A DNA stretch of 64,000 nucleotides from CAYNWT01 sp964450955 (GTDB lineage Bacteria > Planctomycetota > Planctomycetia > Planctomycetales > Planctomycetaceae), in the NCBI GenBank assembly GCA_964450955.1, contig CAYVFI010000007.1, positions 1 through 64,000 of the forward strand, written 5' to 3'. The position numbers were made by a program, and so were the translations under genes. This document shows, one piece after another, positions 35,639 to 44,718 of the stretch. The first letter of the stretch is position 1; each line of letters begins with the position of its first letter. The notes under the pieces are model-generated. The model did no database searches and was not told the DNA's origin. It saw only the letters and a program-made list of their open reading frames with translations.

Positions 35639-36968
35639 AGCCGTTGTGAAACTTGTGAACCAATTGATCGCCAAGAAACCGAACGACCGCGTTCAGTCTG
35701 CGTCGGAAGTTGTTCAGGCACTCGCACCCTTCTGCGAACGTGCGGACCTGAACACGCTGGTTCGCCAGACCGACAGCGCAAGCACGGTCCCTGGAGCCAC
35801 CCCCACAGAACGATTGCAGGGCGGCAGCACAGACGCAGCCACCAACCCGCCATCGGTTCAAGCCAGCCCCAATCCAACAAACACAACACGCCAGTCTGCC
35901 CTGCAGAAACCACTAATCGGTCTCGGATGCCTTGCAGCAGTAGCCGCGCTCGCGTTCCTGGTTGGTCGGCTGGACGGTGACGCCAATTCCGAACCAGAAC
36001 AGGGACAGGAAGTCGTCGCTACTGCAGACCCAGAAACACCGCCCGTTGTCGCGACAGAACCACCAAGCGCCTCCGAGCCCGTCGCAGCCACTCCACCGTC
36101 TGCTGACACCACAACTGCAGCCGACCCCGGCGCGACCGCCGAATACGAAGAAGCCGTCAAACGCGCGTTCCAAAACGGAGTGGTCCAGGTCAACTTCCAG
36201 GATCGTAACGTCTGGAGCCGCTCGTCCAACGCCGACGAGTTCCTGAAGTGCAACCAGCCAACCGCTGATGGCACGCTACCGCCGGCGCTCGTCGAGATCG
36301 ACCCCGCTGTCGCGACAGCGCCGATGGCTCTCGTCGAACTCAAACGAATGTGCCGAATCCACACCGTCAAGATCAAGGGCCAAGCGCCTCTCAGCGACGC
36401 AATGATCCGCAGCATCGACGTCCCCGGCCTGGCAGAACTGATCTCATACGCCCTGATAACCAACCGCCAGCTGACGAAGCTCCCGGTCGCTCCCGAACTT
36501 ACCGCACTCAGAATGCGGGGCCCGGTCGAAATTAATGCCCACGAACAACGGGTCGATGCTGTGCTGGAACACTTTCCAAACCTGCAAGAACTTGAAATCA
36601 ACGCGAAAGGGATGTCACTCGATACGTTCAACCTTTTGCAGCCGCTCAATCTCACTCGACTCAGCTTGTACGAACCATCAAAGGAAGCACTCGCGGCGCT
36701 CTCAGAGTTCAAGAGCATCAAGACGCTCGACATCAGAACCGACAGCAAAGAAGAAACTCAGGACTGGTTCGGTAAGCTGCCCGGAAAGCTGGAAGGCCTC
36801 TACATTCACGGCTTCTTCCTGACAGTCGGTGAAAAAGAACTCAAAGCCATGCGCCGCTACCGCCTGCTGCAAGTTCTACAGCTGAACTGCGACTACTCGG
36901 CCGACGGATTGGAAGCGTTCCGAGCCGCCAATCCAAACTGCATCGTCTACCTTCGCCGGCAGCCGTAG
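35577..36968 (+). CDS. Kinase-tail / membrane / leucine-rich-repeat protein, probably 5'-truncated
   Basis: The 463-aa frame opens with about 22 residues that look like noise. Then comes LVNQLIAKKPNDRVQSASEV, the typical last helices of a planctomycete Ser/Thr kinase domain, so the kinase body is missing. One membrane helix follows (LIGLGCLAAVAALAFLVG, ~112-129), then a P/T/A/E-rich linker and, from ~220, leucine-rich-repeat-like units such as LTALRMRGPVEI, LQELEINAKGMSL and LTRLSLYEPSKEAL. The outer part may be intact, but no catalytic residue is left. It is best read as the remnant of a receptor-like kinase joined to a sigma-factor stub at about 35638. Confidence 0.6.
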   Translation: MKFQHCYRKPGRAARLHATVSAVVKLVNQLIAKKPNDRVQSASEVVQALAPFCERADLNTLVRQTDSASTVPGATPTERLQGGSTDAATNPPSVQASPNPTNTTRQSALQKPLIGLGCLAAVAALAFLVGRLDGDANSEPEQGQEVVATADPETPPVVATEPPSASEPVAATPPSADTTTAADPGATAEYEEAVKRAFQNGVVQVNFQDRNVWSRSSNADEFLKCNQPTADGTLPPALVEIDPAVATAPMALVELKRMCRIHTVKIKGQAPLSDAMIRSIDVPGLAELISYALITNRQLTKLPVAPELTALRMRGPVEINAHEQRVDAVLEHFPNLQELEINAKGMSLDTFNLLQPLNLTRLSLYEPSKEALAALSEFKSIKTLDIRTDSKEETQDWFGKLPGKLEGLYIHGFFLTVGEKELKAMRRYRLLQVLQLNCDYSADGLEAFRAANPNCIVYLRRQP

Positions 36969-37018
36969 ACCGGATTCAAAAGCCTAGCTGCAGGGCTAAC
37001 GCCCAATGGCCCAGCTTT

Positions 37019-37097
37019 GTAGCGTAACGGCGCAAGCCGTACGGTCGATGAACCAGAAAACCCACGATCGACCGTAGGGCTTGCGCCCTGACGCTAC
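37019..37097. repeat. REPIN-like inverted repeat element, GTAGCGT family (79 bp)
   Basis: The ends 37019-37049 and 37067-37097 are inverted repeats of 31 bp with 28 matches. Each end holds its own short palindrome: ACGGCGCAAGCCGT on the left, and AGGGCGCAAGCCCT as the reverse complement of the right end. Two of the three differences are compensatory (C-G changed to G-C), which supports selection on the hairpin. Confidence 0.75.
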
Positions 37098-37125
37098 TAT
37101 CAGCTGCTCGAACCGTCGAGCAAAA

Positions 37126-37261
37126 CCGTACTTGGGGCCTCCGAGCCCCAAGCCCCTCGACGCTTCGACTCCAAAAGCCCGCGGTCAACGATTCGCCCTC
37201 GATCCCGGGCTCCCCACCGTCCACGCTGACACACCTTGGGGCTCGGAGGCCCCAAGTACGG
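37126..37261. repeat. REPIN/MITE-like element, CTTGGGGC family, copy 1 (136 bp)
   Basis: Perfect 27-bp terminal inverted repeats lie at 37126-37152 and 37235-37261. Each contains a small palindrome, CTTGGGGC facing GCCCCAAG. A second copy with the same ends but a different interior lies at 41889-42021. Confidence 0.85.
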
Positions 37262-37392
37262 AAACTTGCCGTCTTTCCTCTTTGCTCAAACAAATCCCGG
37301 ATTTCCCCAGGGAGTCCTCGCTGGCTTTTCGCCTGTTCTTCTGAGTCGACTACTTCGCCCGGAGCCCCGGGCATGACCCAGCGAGCCATGAA

Positions 37393-38358
37393 ATGACCAG
37401 CGACCGAATCGGACAGATGTTTCGCGAGGCAATTGAACTCGACGCAGACGGACGAGGCCAATTATTGGCAACCCTTCCAGTTAGCGAGCGAGAGCAACTT
37501 GAGATGCTGTTGGATGCGGACAGCCACGGCGAAGACTCCGGATTGTTCGAGTCGTTGGATCAGGAGGTCGATCCCACCGAACCAAGTTCGCTCACGAATA
37601 AGCGAATCCGCGATTACGAGTTACTTGAGGTCATTGGCGAAGGTGGCATGGGTACCGTCTATCGCGCACTTCACTCACGGTTGAAGTGCGATGTCGCGTT
37701 GAAAGTTCTACCGCTCAACAAGGTAAAACAAGCAGACACCATCGCCTGGTTCGAACGCGAGATGTCCGCAGTCGGACAGCTGCGGCACCCCAACATCGTC
37801 CAGGCGATGGACGCCGGTGAAGAACGCGGACTGCACTACCTGGTTCTGGAATTCATCGACGGAACCAACGTCGCGGCGATCTCCAGAAGCGCAGGACAAA
37901 TGTCAGTCGCTGACGCATGCGAGATCATCCGGCAGACGGCTTTGGGACTCAGCCACGCCCACAGCCGTGGTCTCATCCACCGCGACATCAAGCCATCCAA
38001 TCTGTTGATATCGAAGCAAGGCGACGTGTGCATCGCTGATATGGGGCTGGCGATGTTGCAAGCGGATTCCAGCGACCTCACATCGGCCGGGCAGATTATG
38101 GGTACGCTGGACTACATCGCCCCCGAACAAATGGAATTCTCAACCGATGGCGGTGAAACTTTCGGCGAGCCCATTAACCTGACGAAGGCCCGTTACGAAC
38201 ACATCGACAACTTCGTGACACCGGTCACGTTCGACGCCGAGCATGAAGCCAACGTCGTGCGTATGACAATCACGAGCAATCACTACGACTCAAGTCTTCA
38301 CGGCGGTGACCGAGTTGGCTTGAACGAAGTTCGGTTCCTCGCGGCGGACTCACAGTAG
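37393..38358 (+). CDS. Truncated Ser/Thr kinase fused to an unrelated C-terminal tail
   Basis: A 321-aa frame. After a typical N-terminus (~1-70) the kinase N-lobe is intact: GEGGMGTVY, ALKVL, then HRDIKPSN, DMGLA (Met for the Phe of DFG) and GTLDYIAPEQ near 245. Directly after the APE-type motif, where helices F-I of the C-lobe should follow, comes FGEPINLTKARYEHIDNFV and TSNHYDSSLHGGDRVGLNEV. This looks like the end of a discoidin (F5/8 type C)-like domain of a secreted protein. A kinase without its C-lobe is unlikely to fold as an active enzyme. The missing piece is what the frame at 35577-36968 begins with, so the two genes look like permuted parts of similar kinases. Confidence 0.7.
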   Translation: MTSDRIGQMFREAIELDADGRGQLLATLPVSEREQLEMLLDADSHGEDSGLFESLDQEVDPTEPSSLTNKRIRDYELLEVIGEGGMGTVYRALHSRLKCDVALKVLPLNKVKQADTIAWFEREMSAVGQLRHPNIVQAMDAGEERGLHYLVLEFIDGTNVAAISRSAGQMSVADACEIIRQTALGLSHAHSRGLIHRDIKPSNLLISKQGDVCIADMGLAMLQADSSDLTSAGQIMGTLDYIAPEQMEFSTDGGETFGEPINLTKARYEHIDNFVTPVTFDAEHEANVVRMTITSNHYDSSLHGGDRVGLNEVRFLAADSQ

Positions 38359-38491
38359 AACTCGGCTTTCGGTCGCAGGATTGACGCCGCTTACAGTGCC
38401 AAGGTGTTGCGAAGCCGGCATAGGCACCATCCCAAGCGCTCAAAAGCTCGACGCATGGGACACTCTCACCGCACATTTGTCGGACGCACCA

Positions 38492-38960
38492 CTACCCTGG
38501 GTCGGTCGGGTTTTCTTCGTAGAAGCCTGAGTGTTTAGGTTCTTCTTCAAGGACGATTTCCAGACGGTTGCCTTCTTTTGCTTCGACGGTCAGTAGCAGA
38601 CCGCTGGTGTCAGGGTGACGGTACTTGTAGGCCACGGGGCGACCGTGGTCAGCAACAACGACCGTGTCGACGGTGGGTGCAACCGGAGTATCAATTATGG
38701 TGTCCGCAGCGACATCGACACCAGACTCAACCGCAGTCGACTCACCGACTTCATCAAGGTCCTCAGTCTCAGCTTCCTCCGGCTGAACCGTGATGACGTC
38801 AGCCTGCTCGGTTCCCACTACCGTGAGTACACCATCAGTAAGCGTGGCTGCCAGCAGCGCACGCTATTCAAGAGCCTGAACCGGAGCGATGGTACGAAAA
38901 GGTCTGCGTCTTCGCAGAAGGATGCCTTCAACCTGAACCGAGTGTTTAGCAACTGCAGAT
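38492..38960 (-). pseudogene. Secreted LE-x-R-x-LL protein gene interrupted by an in-frame TAG
   Basis: In one frame the minus strand reads RTIAPVQALE, a TAG at 38864-38866, then RALLAATLTDGVLTVVGTEQ and onward to the stop at 38492. The canonical export motif LE-x-R-x-LL is thus broken at its x position by an amber codon (one change from CAG or GAG). An alternative start is the GTG at 38818, giving a 108-aa acidic protein without the motif. Either the gene is dead or, less likely, the base is a sequencing error. It ends near the chimeric kinase, in a zone of several damaged genes. Confidence 0.6.
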
Positions 38961-39168
38961 AAGATATCGGCACACGGCTATCCGGACCTCGAATCTACCA
39001 AAAGATCCCGGATGGCCAACGATTCCGGCCAGAATTTTGTGAGCTGAGCCACCTAAACTCGGCGTCGTCACCCCAAAATTCCATGCAGTTTTTGACCCGC
39101 CCGAACACTGTCGCAATCGCAGCCCGCTCGATACCCTCCGCTCACAGAACACCGGCAGGAACAACACG

Positions 39169-39690
39169 ATGGCGAAGATGAAACCCGGCGAAGACCCTGA
39201 AGACGACGAGTTTGTCGATCGGCTGATTGTGGCGTTGTCCGAAGAAGACTGGCCGCTGGCAAAAGACCTGGGTGACCAGCTGGCTGAGGTCATTGGTGAT
39301 CTTGTGGACGAGCCGGGAGAACTGGTCCAGCGAACCGATGGCGATTTAGGTGGGTCTGTTGCTGCACAGGCCCATCTAAGCGAATGGATCTTGATTCTGG
39401 AATCACGACAGGACTTCGAAGCCGCCGCGGAGATTGAGGTTCATCTGATCGATTTGTTCAAGCGTGATCTGGAAGTCATGCACGGTGGGAAGCAGGACTC
39501 GCCGGGTTACAAAGATGACGCGGAAGCGATCGTTGACCAGTACGAAGTCAGAGCGATCCGGTTCCTTGCTCATCTGGACGACGAGGTTCGAGCCAAAGAG
39601 GCCATGACCTTGGCGGTTACGGCGTCTGCGGAACTTGGCGTGCCGATGGATGAAGATCAGAAAGAACTTGCCGCGGAAATGGGCCTGTAG
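39169..39690 (+). CDS. Hypothetical acidic helical protein
   Basis: A 173-aa soluble, strongly acidic and helical protein without cysteines or membrane segments. Stretches such as DRLIVALSEEDWPLAKDLGD and AKEAMTLAVTASAELGVPMD look like paired helices. No family is recognised. It lies upstream of obg on the same strand with a gap of 213 bp. Confidence 0.6.
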   Translation: MAKMKPGEDPEDDEFVDRLIVALSEEDWPLAKDLGDQLAEVIGDLVDEPGELVQRTDGDLGGSVAAQAHLSEWILILESRQDFEAAAEIEVHLIDLFKRDLEVMHGGKQDSPGYKDDAEAIVDQYEVRAIRFLAHLDDEVRAKEAMTLAVTASAELGVPMDEDQKELAAEMGL

Positions 39691-39903
39691 AACTTCAAAC
39701 CTGGAAGATTCGAGTTCCAAGTATCGCGAATGCGGTTACTGTATGTGTGACTGGTTTATGTCGCCAAGTCGCCACGACGACTCCGGTTGCCAGGAGTCAC
39801 GTCAGGGCGCAGGGCAGGGTTGATCTGCCAGAACCGTTTGATCGCCCGGCGCATCTACCGTTATTGCTTCGCACGCTGCTCCCACTCCTCAGATACCACT
39901 GCC

Positions 39904-40923
39904 ATGTTTGTCGATCAGGTTATTGTTTTTTGTCGAGCCGGAAACGGAGGCGACGGCTGTGCGAGCTTCCGTCGTGAGACTCACGTTCCGCGCGGTGGTC
40001 CCAATGGTGGCGACGGCGGCAACGGTGGCGATGTGATTATCAAAGCTGACAAGAACCTCGGCAGCCTTGGCAACATCGCGGGGCACCGACATTGGAACGC
40101 CGATCGTGGCCGGCACGGCGAAGGCAGTTTGAAGACGGGTCGCAGCGGCGAAGACGCCATTATTCTGGTTCCGCCCGGAACACTGGTTCGCGATCTCAAA
40201 CACGGACACGTGCTGCGCGATCTGGCTGAAGATGGTGATTCTGTCATCGTCGCCGAAGGTGGTCGAGGCGGCCGGGGCAACAAGCACTTCGCCACCGCCA
40301 CCAACCGCACACCTCACGAACGCGAACGTGGCGGCGAAGGCGGCTACCGCGAAGTCGCGCTCGAATTGAAACTCATCGCTGACGTCGGCTTGCTCGGAAA
40401 ACCAAACGCCGGCAAGTCCACGCTGCTTAGCCGCATGTCGCGAGCGACCCCGGAGATCGCCAACTACCCGTTCACGACGAAGTACCCAAACCTTGGCCTT
40501 GTCCAACTTGGCTACGAACACCAATTCGTCATGGCCGACATTCCGGGCCTCATCGAAGGTGCCCACGAAGGCATCGGCCTGGGTCACGAGTTCCTCAAGC
40601 ACGTCGAACGCACACGCGTGCTGGTTCATCTTGTCGAACCGGACCCAATGGACCAGACCGATCCCATCGAAAACTACACCAACATCCGCGACGAGCTGCG
40701 GCTGTACGACGAATCCCTCGCGAAGCGACCAGAACTCATCTGCGTCACCAAGTCAGAACTGCCCGACGCAGAAGCCGTCGCCGAACTGCTGCGCGAAGTC
40801 ACCGGTCGCGAAGTCATGCAAATCTCTGCCGTAACCGGCCAGGGCCTACGTGAATTGAACCTCCGGATCGTTCAGATGCTGAACTCCGAAGAAGCCAACG
40901 AACCGGCCGGCACTGAGTCGTAA
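39904..40923 (+). CDS. obg: GTPase ObgE/CgtA
   Basis: A 339-aa Obg GTPase. The glycine-rich Obg fold (residues 1-158) is plain in GGPNGGDGGNGGDVII. The G domain has G1 GKPNAGKST (~167), switch I NYPFTTKYPN, G3 DIPGLIEGAHEG and G4 as VTKSE, a variant of NKxD. Obg binds the large ribosomal subunit and links ribosome assembly to growth and stress. The usual rplU-rpmA genes are not upstream. The uracil-DNA glycosylase gene follows after 78 bp. Confidence 0.95.
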   Translation: MFVDQVIVFCRAGNGGDGCASFRRETHVPRGGPNGGDGGNGGDVIIKADKNLGSLGNIAGHRHWNADRGRHGEGSLKTGRSGEDAIILVPPGTLVRDLKHGHVLRDLAEDGDSVIVAEGGRGGRGNKHFATATNRTPHERERGGEGGYREVALELKLIADVGLLGKPNAGKSTLLSRMSRATPEIANYPFTTKYPNLGLVQLGYEHQFVMADIPGLIEGAHEGIGLGHEFLKHVERTRVLVHLVEPDPMDQTDPIENYTNIRDELRLYDESLAKRPELICVTKSELPDAEAVAELLREVTGREVMQISAVTGQGLRELNLRIVQMLNSEEANEPAGTES

Positions 40924-41001
40924 GCGGCGTACAGTGGTGTAACGCTCAGTCGGTTGATCCGATGGCTCAGGCCCGGTAACGTCGCCGCTATCGGAGACAC
41001 C

Positions 41002-41868
41002 ATGAGCCAGCGAGCAACTCGACAGTATCTGGAAAGCCTGCAGCGCGCCGGTGTGACGCACTTGCCAAAAGTCGCGCCACAGCCCGCCGCTCCAAAACCC
41101 GCCGCGTCAAAATCGGTGGCCCCGCAACCGGCTGCCAGGGCACCTGTTTCGCCACCCACACCTCCGCCCGCGTCGAAGCCGGTACCCGATCCGCCAACAC
41201 CAAAGGCCAGCGAACCAGTTACCATCGCTGATGTGGTTGCTCCGATTGTGGTCAGAGAAACCGCGGCGCCACCGATTGCGATTAGTCCCAACGCCACAAT
41301 TGACGAACGCCACGCGGCGCTAACCGTGTTGTCTGAACGCGTGGCGGCGTGCGTGAAGTGTCAGGAGCTCGCGGATTCGCGTAAGCAAACCGTGTTCGGT
41401 GTCGGCAATCCCAACGCCAGAATCATGTTCATCGGCGAAGCACCCGGAGCTGACGAAGATCGGCTTGGCGAACCGTTTGTCGGCGCCGCTGGTCAACTGT
41501 TGGACAAGATTATCGTGGCCTGCAAAATGAAACGCGAAGACGTTTACATTTGCAACATTCTCAGGTGCCGCCCACCGGGGAATCGTAACCCCAGCCCGAT
41601 CGAAGCCGGCAACTGCCGCGAATACCTGGACGGCCAGATTGCGATCGTGCAACCAGAATACATCGTCTGCTGGGGGTCTGTTGCGGCTCAAAATCTTCTG
41701 AACCAAACGACCAGCATTGGCCGGATGCGTGGCCAGTTCTTCCAGTACGGAACCGCCAAAGTCGTGTGCACTTACCACCCGTCGTACCTGCTTCGGAATC
41801 CCGCGGCGAAAACCAAAGTATGGGACGACATGAAGTTCCTGTTCGGCGACATGGGCGTGACACTGTAA
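41002..41868 (+). CDS. Family-4-type uracil-DNA glycosylase with proline/alanine-rich N-terminus
   Basis: A 288-aa protein. Residues ~18-95 are a low-complexity linker rich in P, A, K and V. The catalytic domain then has GEAPGADED, EPFVGAAGQLLDK, NILRCRPPGNRNPSP and HPSYLLR. Cysteines in ACVKCQEL, YICNILRC and near CREYL fit the 4Fe-4S cluster of family 4. It removes uracil from DNA produced by cytosine deamination. The ATG at 41002 was preferred to 40954 because the latter adds only non-family residues. Confidence 0.88.
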   Translation: MSQRATRQYLESLQRAGVTHLPKVAPQPAAPKPAASKSVAPQPAARAPVSPPTPPPASKPVPDPPTPKASEPVTIADVVAPIVVRETAAPPIAISPNATIDERHAALTVLSERVAACVKCQELADSRKQTVFGVGNPNARIMFIGEAPGADEDRLGEPFVGAAGQLLDKIIVACKMKREDVYICNILRCRPPGNRNPSPIEAGNCREYLDGQIAIVQPEYIVCWGSVAAQNLLNQTTSIGRMRGQFFQYGTAKVVCTYHPSYLLRNPAAKTKVWDDMKFLFGDMGVTL

Positions 41869-41888
41869 GACCCACGCGCCGAGAGGTT

Positions 41889-42021
41889 CGTACTTGGGGC
41901 CTCCGAGTCCCAGGCATGGGCGATTGTGTTTCCGGATGGATTTCCAAACCACGCAGTCCATCGGTCCGCGCGCTGCGAATCGGCACTGGACAAGCTTGGG
42001 GCTCGGCGGCCCAAAGTACGG
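41889..42021. repeat. REPIN/MITE-like element, CTTGGGGC family, copy 2 (133 bp)
   Basis: The ends (41889-41913 and 41995-42021) match those of the element at 37126-37261 with a few changes. The interior shows no clear similarity to copy 1. It fills the gap between the convergent udg and mutS stop codons. Confidence 0.78.
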
Positions 42022-42048
42022 AAACGCGGCACCCAATCGGCAAACGCG

Positions 42049-44718
42049 TTACTTCAACTGCTCGCGAATTCGATTCAGTTCCTGAAGCGCGTCCAGCGGC
42101 GTTAGGTTCTCAATTTCAAGCTGTCGAATTTCGTCCAGAACCGGATGCTCAGGCGCGTCGAACAGTGACAACTGGCGGCGATCGACCCTGGATGTCTTGC
42201 GAGCTGGAACGCGTGGGCGACCGTCGTCGTCAACGTGTTCGTTCTCAAGCGTTTCCAGAATCACGTCGGCTCGTTCGAGCACTGTTTTTGGGACACCCGC
42301 GATGCGAGCGACATGAATCCCGTAACTCTTGTCGGCCGAGCCTTCGACAATTTTGTGCAGGAACACGATGCCGTCGCCCGGTTGTTCGCGAACCGCGACG
42401 TTCCAATTGGAAGCGTGTTTCAGAGTTCGTGAAAGTTCAGTCAGTTCGTGGTAGTGCGTCGCAAACATCGCGCGACATTGGATTTCGTCGTGCAGGAACT
42501 CGGTAATCGCCCACGCCAAAGAGACGCCGTCGTACGTACTGGTTCCACGACCGATCTCATCCAAAATGACCACGCTGCGATCACTGGCGGTGTTCAAAAT
42601 GCGAGCCGTCTCAGTCATCTCGACCATAAACGTACTCTGGCCTTTGCCAAGTTCGTCGCTGGCTCCGACCCTCGCGAACACCCGGTCAGCAATCCCCACG
42701 CGCGCTTCGCTGGCCGGGACAAACGAACCCATCTGCGCCATGACAGTGATGAGCGCGGCCTGGCGGATGTAGGTGCTCTTGCCGGCCATGTTGGGGCCGG
42801 TGATAAGTTGAATGCGCCCGCATACTGGCGCGGTACTGCTGGGTGGGGTGCCTTCGCTGGCGGTGTCGTCACCGCCGCTGGCTGTGGTTTCTTCAATACC
42901 CAATCGCACATCGTTTGGAACAAACTGCCCGGTCGGTTGTAGTCGATCAAGAACCGGATGCCGCCCTTCGCGCACGTCCAGAACGGGTTCTTCCGTGAGT
43001 TCCGGCCGGCAATACCCGGCGCTTGATGCCAAAGTCGCCAGGCCACCCAGGCAGTCGATGGTCGCCATGATTTCTGCCGCAGCCTGCAAGCCGGGAACTT
43101 CGGCAGCGACCTTTGCCTTAATCGCCTCGAACAGTTCGTTCTCCAACGCAAAGGCTTCTTCTTCTGAACGCAGAACCTTTTCTTCGTGTTCCTTCAGCGC
43201 GGGGGTGATGTAGCGTTCCTGGTTCTTGAGTGTTTGCTTGCGGATGTAGTCGTCGGGAACCTTGTCTTTGTGTGCTGCAGTGACTTCCAGGTAGTAGCCG
43301 AAGACTTTGTTGAATCCGGTCTTGAGATTTGGGATCCCGGTGCGTTCGGCTTCTTCGGCAACGTAGGCAGCAATCCATTCTTTGCCGCCACGGGTGAGTT
43401 CGCGAAGTCCGTCCAGCTTCTTATTAACACCCCCTCTTATGACCCCGCCTTTGACCGTGTTAAGCGGCGGTTCGTCGACCAACGAGCCTTCAATTTCCGC
43501 TCTGAGATCGGGAAACAGATTCAGCCGTTGTTCTAACTCGCAAAGCAAACCGGATTCGCGTTCAGCCAGCTTGGCTTTCAGTTTCGGCAGCAAAGCCAGC
43601 GTCGAACCAAGGCATCCAATATCGCGTGGGCTTGTCCGACCAGTGGCGACGCGCGAAATGAGCCGCTGCATGTCGTAGCTTTGATCCAGCAACTCACGCA
43701 CATCACGCAGCAACGTGGCGTTGCCCATGAATTCTTCAACCGCGTCCAGTCGCCCGTTGATTGCTTTGATGTCCGTCAGTGGATTCGACAACCAATCCGC
43801 CAGCAACCGCGCTCCCATGGAGGTGACGGTTTCGTCCATGATGGCCAGCAGACTGCCATCGCGCGAACCTTCGCGGATGGTTTGTGTGAGTTCCAGGCTG
43901 CGACGAGTGGCCTGGTCGATTTGCAGACTGCCACCACGTGTGTACGGTTCCAGTCGAGTAATATGACCAACAGCACTTTTTTGCGTTTCGAACACGTACT
44001 CCAACAGTGCTCCGGCAGCCGTCACTGCGACGGAATCGTCGTTCAGGTCGAAGCCTTCCAGTGTGCGTGTGCCGAAGTGATCCAGCAGGCACGTGCGCGT
44101 TTGGTCGTTTGAGAACGACCACGTTGGGCGTTCAGTAATCACCATGCCGCCATCGCTTCTTAGCGATGCAACCGGAGACGAAGGCGAATCGACTTCCGGA
44201 GTCAGCACTTCCGCCGGATGGATTCGCGCCAGTTCATCCGCCAGCTGGCTGGGTTCTAACTCCGAACACAAAAACCGTCCGGTCGAAAGTTCCAGCCACG
44301 ACAGCCCAATAGCCTTCTTGCCCGGAAACACGCACGCGAGAAAGTTGCTTTCGCGCGGGTCCAGCAGTTGTTCGTCGGTCAGTGTTCCCGGCGTGACCAC
44401 ACGAGTCACCTCACGCCGAACCATTCCTTTGGCGGTCTTCGGGTCTTCAACCTGATCACAAATCGCCGCGCGGAAGCCGGCTTTGATGAGCTTCTGCAGG
44501 TAGTTTTCAAGCTGATGGTGTGGGAACCCGGCCATCGGCACCGGATTGTCCGAAGTCTTGTCGCGAGCCGTCAGCGTGAGGCCCAGAATTTTCGCACCGG
44601 CCTGAGCGTCTTCGTGGAAGAGTTCGTAGAAGTCGCCCATTCGGAAAAGCAGAATAGAACCGGGGTTCTCCTGCTTGACCTCGCAGTACCGCTGCATCAT
44701 TGGCGTCATTTTGGCCAT
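42049..44718 (-). CDS. mutS: DNA mismatch repair protein MutS
   Basis: An 889-aa MutS1. The mismatch-binding GDFYELF motif (FRMGDFYELF) is near residue 25, so Phe and Glu for base recognition are present. Connector, lever and clamp domains follow, and the ATPase has ITGPNMAGKSTYIRQ (~630), the SELGKGQSTFMVEM-type loop read here as DELGKGQSTFMVEM, and ILDEIGRGTST. The C-terminus ends in the short helical domain LDALQELNRIREQLK. The frame opens at 44784, but MAKMTPMMQRYCEVK at 44718 is the usual start. No mutL is in the window. Confidence 0.95.
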   Translation of the reverse strand: MAKMTPMMQRYCEVKQENPGSILLFRMGDFYELFHEDAQAGAKILGLTLTARDKTSDNPVPMAGFPHHQLENYLQKLIKAGFRAAICDQVEDPKTAKGMVRREVTRVVTPGTLTDEQLLDPRESNFLACVFPGKKAIGLSWLELSTGRFLCSELEPSQLADELARIHPAEVLTPEVDSPSSPVASLRSDGGMVITERPTWSFSNDQTRTCLLDHFGTRTLEGFDLNDDSVAVTAAGALLEYVFETQKSAVGHITRLEPYTRGGSLQIDQATRRSLELTQTIREGSRDGSLLAIMDETVTSMGARLLADWLSNPLTDIKAINGRLDAVEEFMGNATLLRDVRELLDQSYDMQRLISRVATGRTSPRDIGCLGSTLALLPKLKAKLAERESGLLCELEQRLNLFPDLRAEIEGSLVDEPPLNTVKGGVIRGGVNKKLDGLRELTRGGKEWIAAYVAEEAERTGIPNLKTGFNKVFGYYLEVTAAHKDKVPDDYIRKQTLKNQERYITPALKEHEEKVLRSEEEAFALENELFEAIKAKVAAEVPGLQAAAEIMATIDCLGGLATLASSAGYCRPELTEEPVLDVREGRHPVLDRLQPTGQFVPNDVRLGIEETTASGGDDTASEGTPPSSTAPVCGRIQLITGPNMAGKSTYIRQAALITVMAQMGSFVPASEARVGIADRVFARVGASDELGKGQSTFMVEMTETARILNTASDRSVVILDEIGRGTSTYDGVSLAWAITEFLHDEIQCRAMFATHYHELTELSRTLKHASNWNVAVREQPGDGIVFLHKIVEGSADKSYGIHVARIAGVPKTVLERADVILETLENEHVDDDGRPRVPARKTSRVDRRQLSLFDAPEHPVLDEIRQLEIENLTPLDALQELNRIREQLK

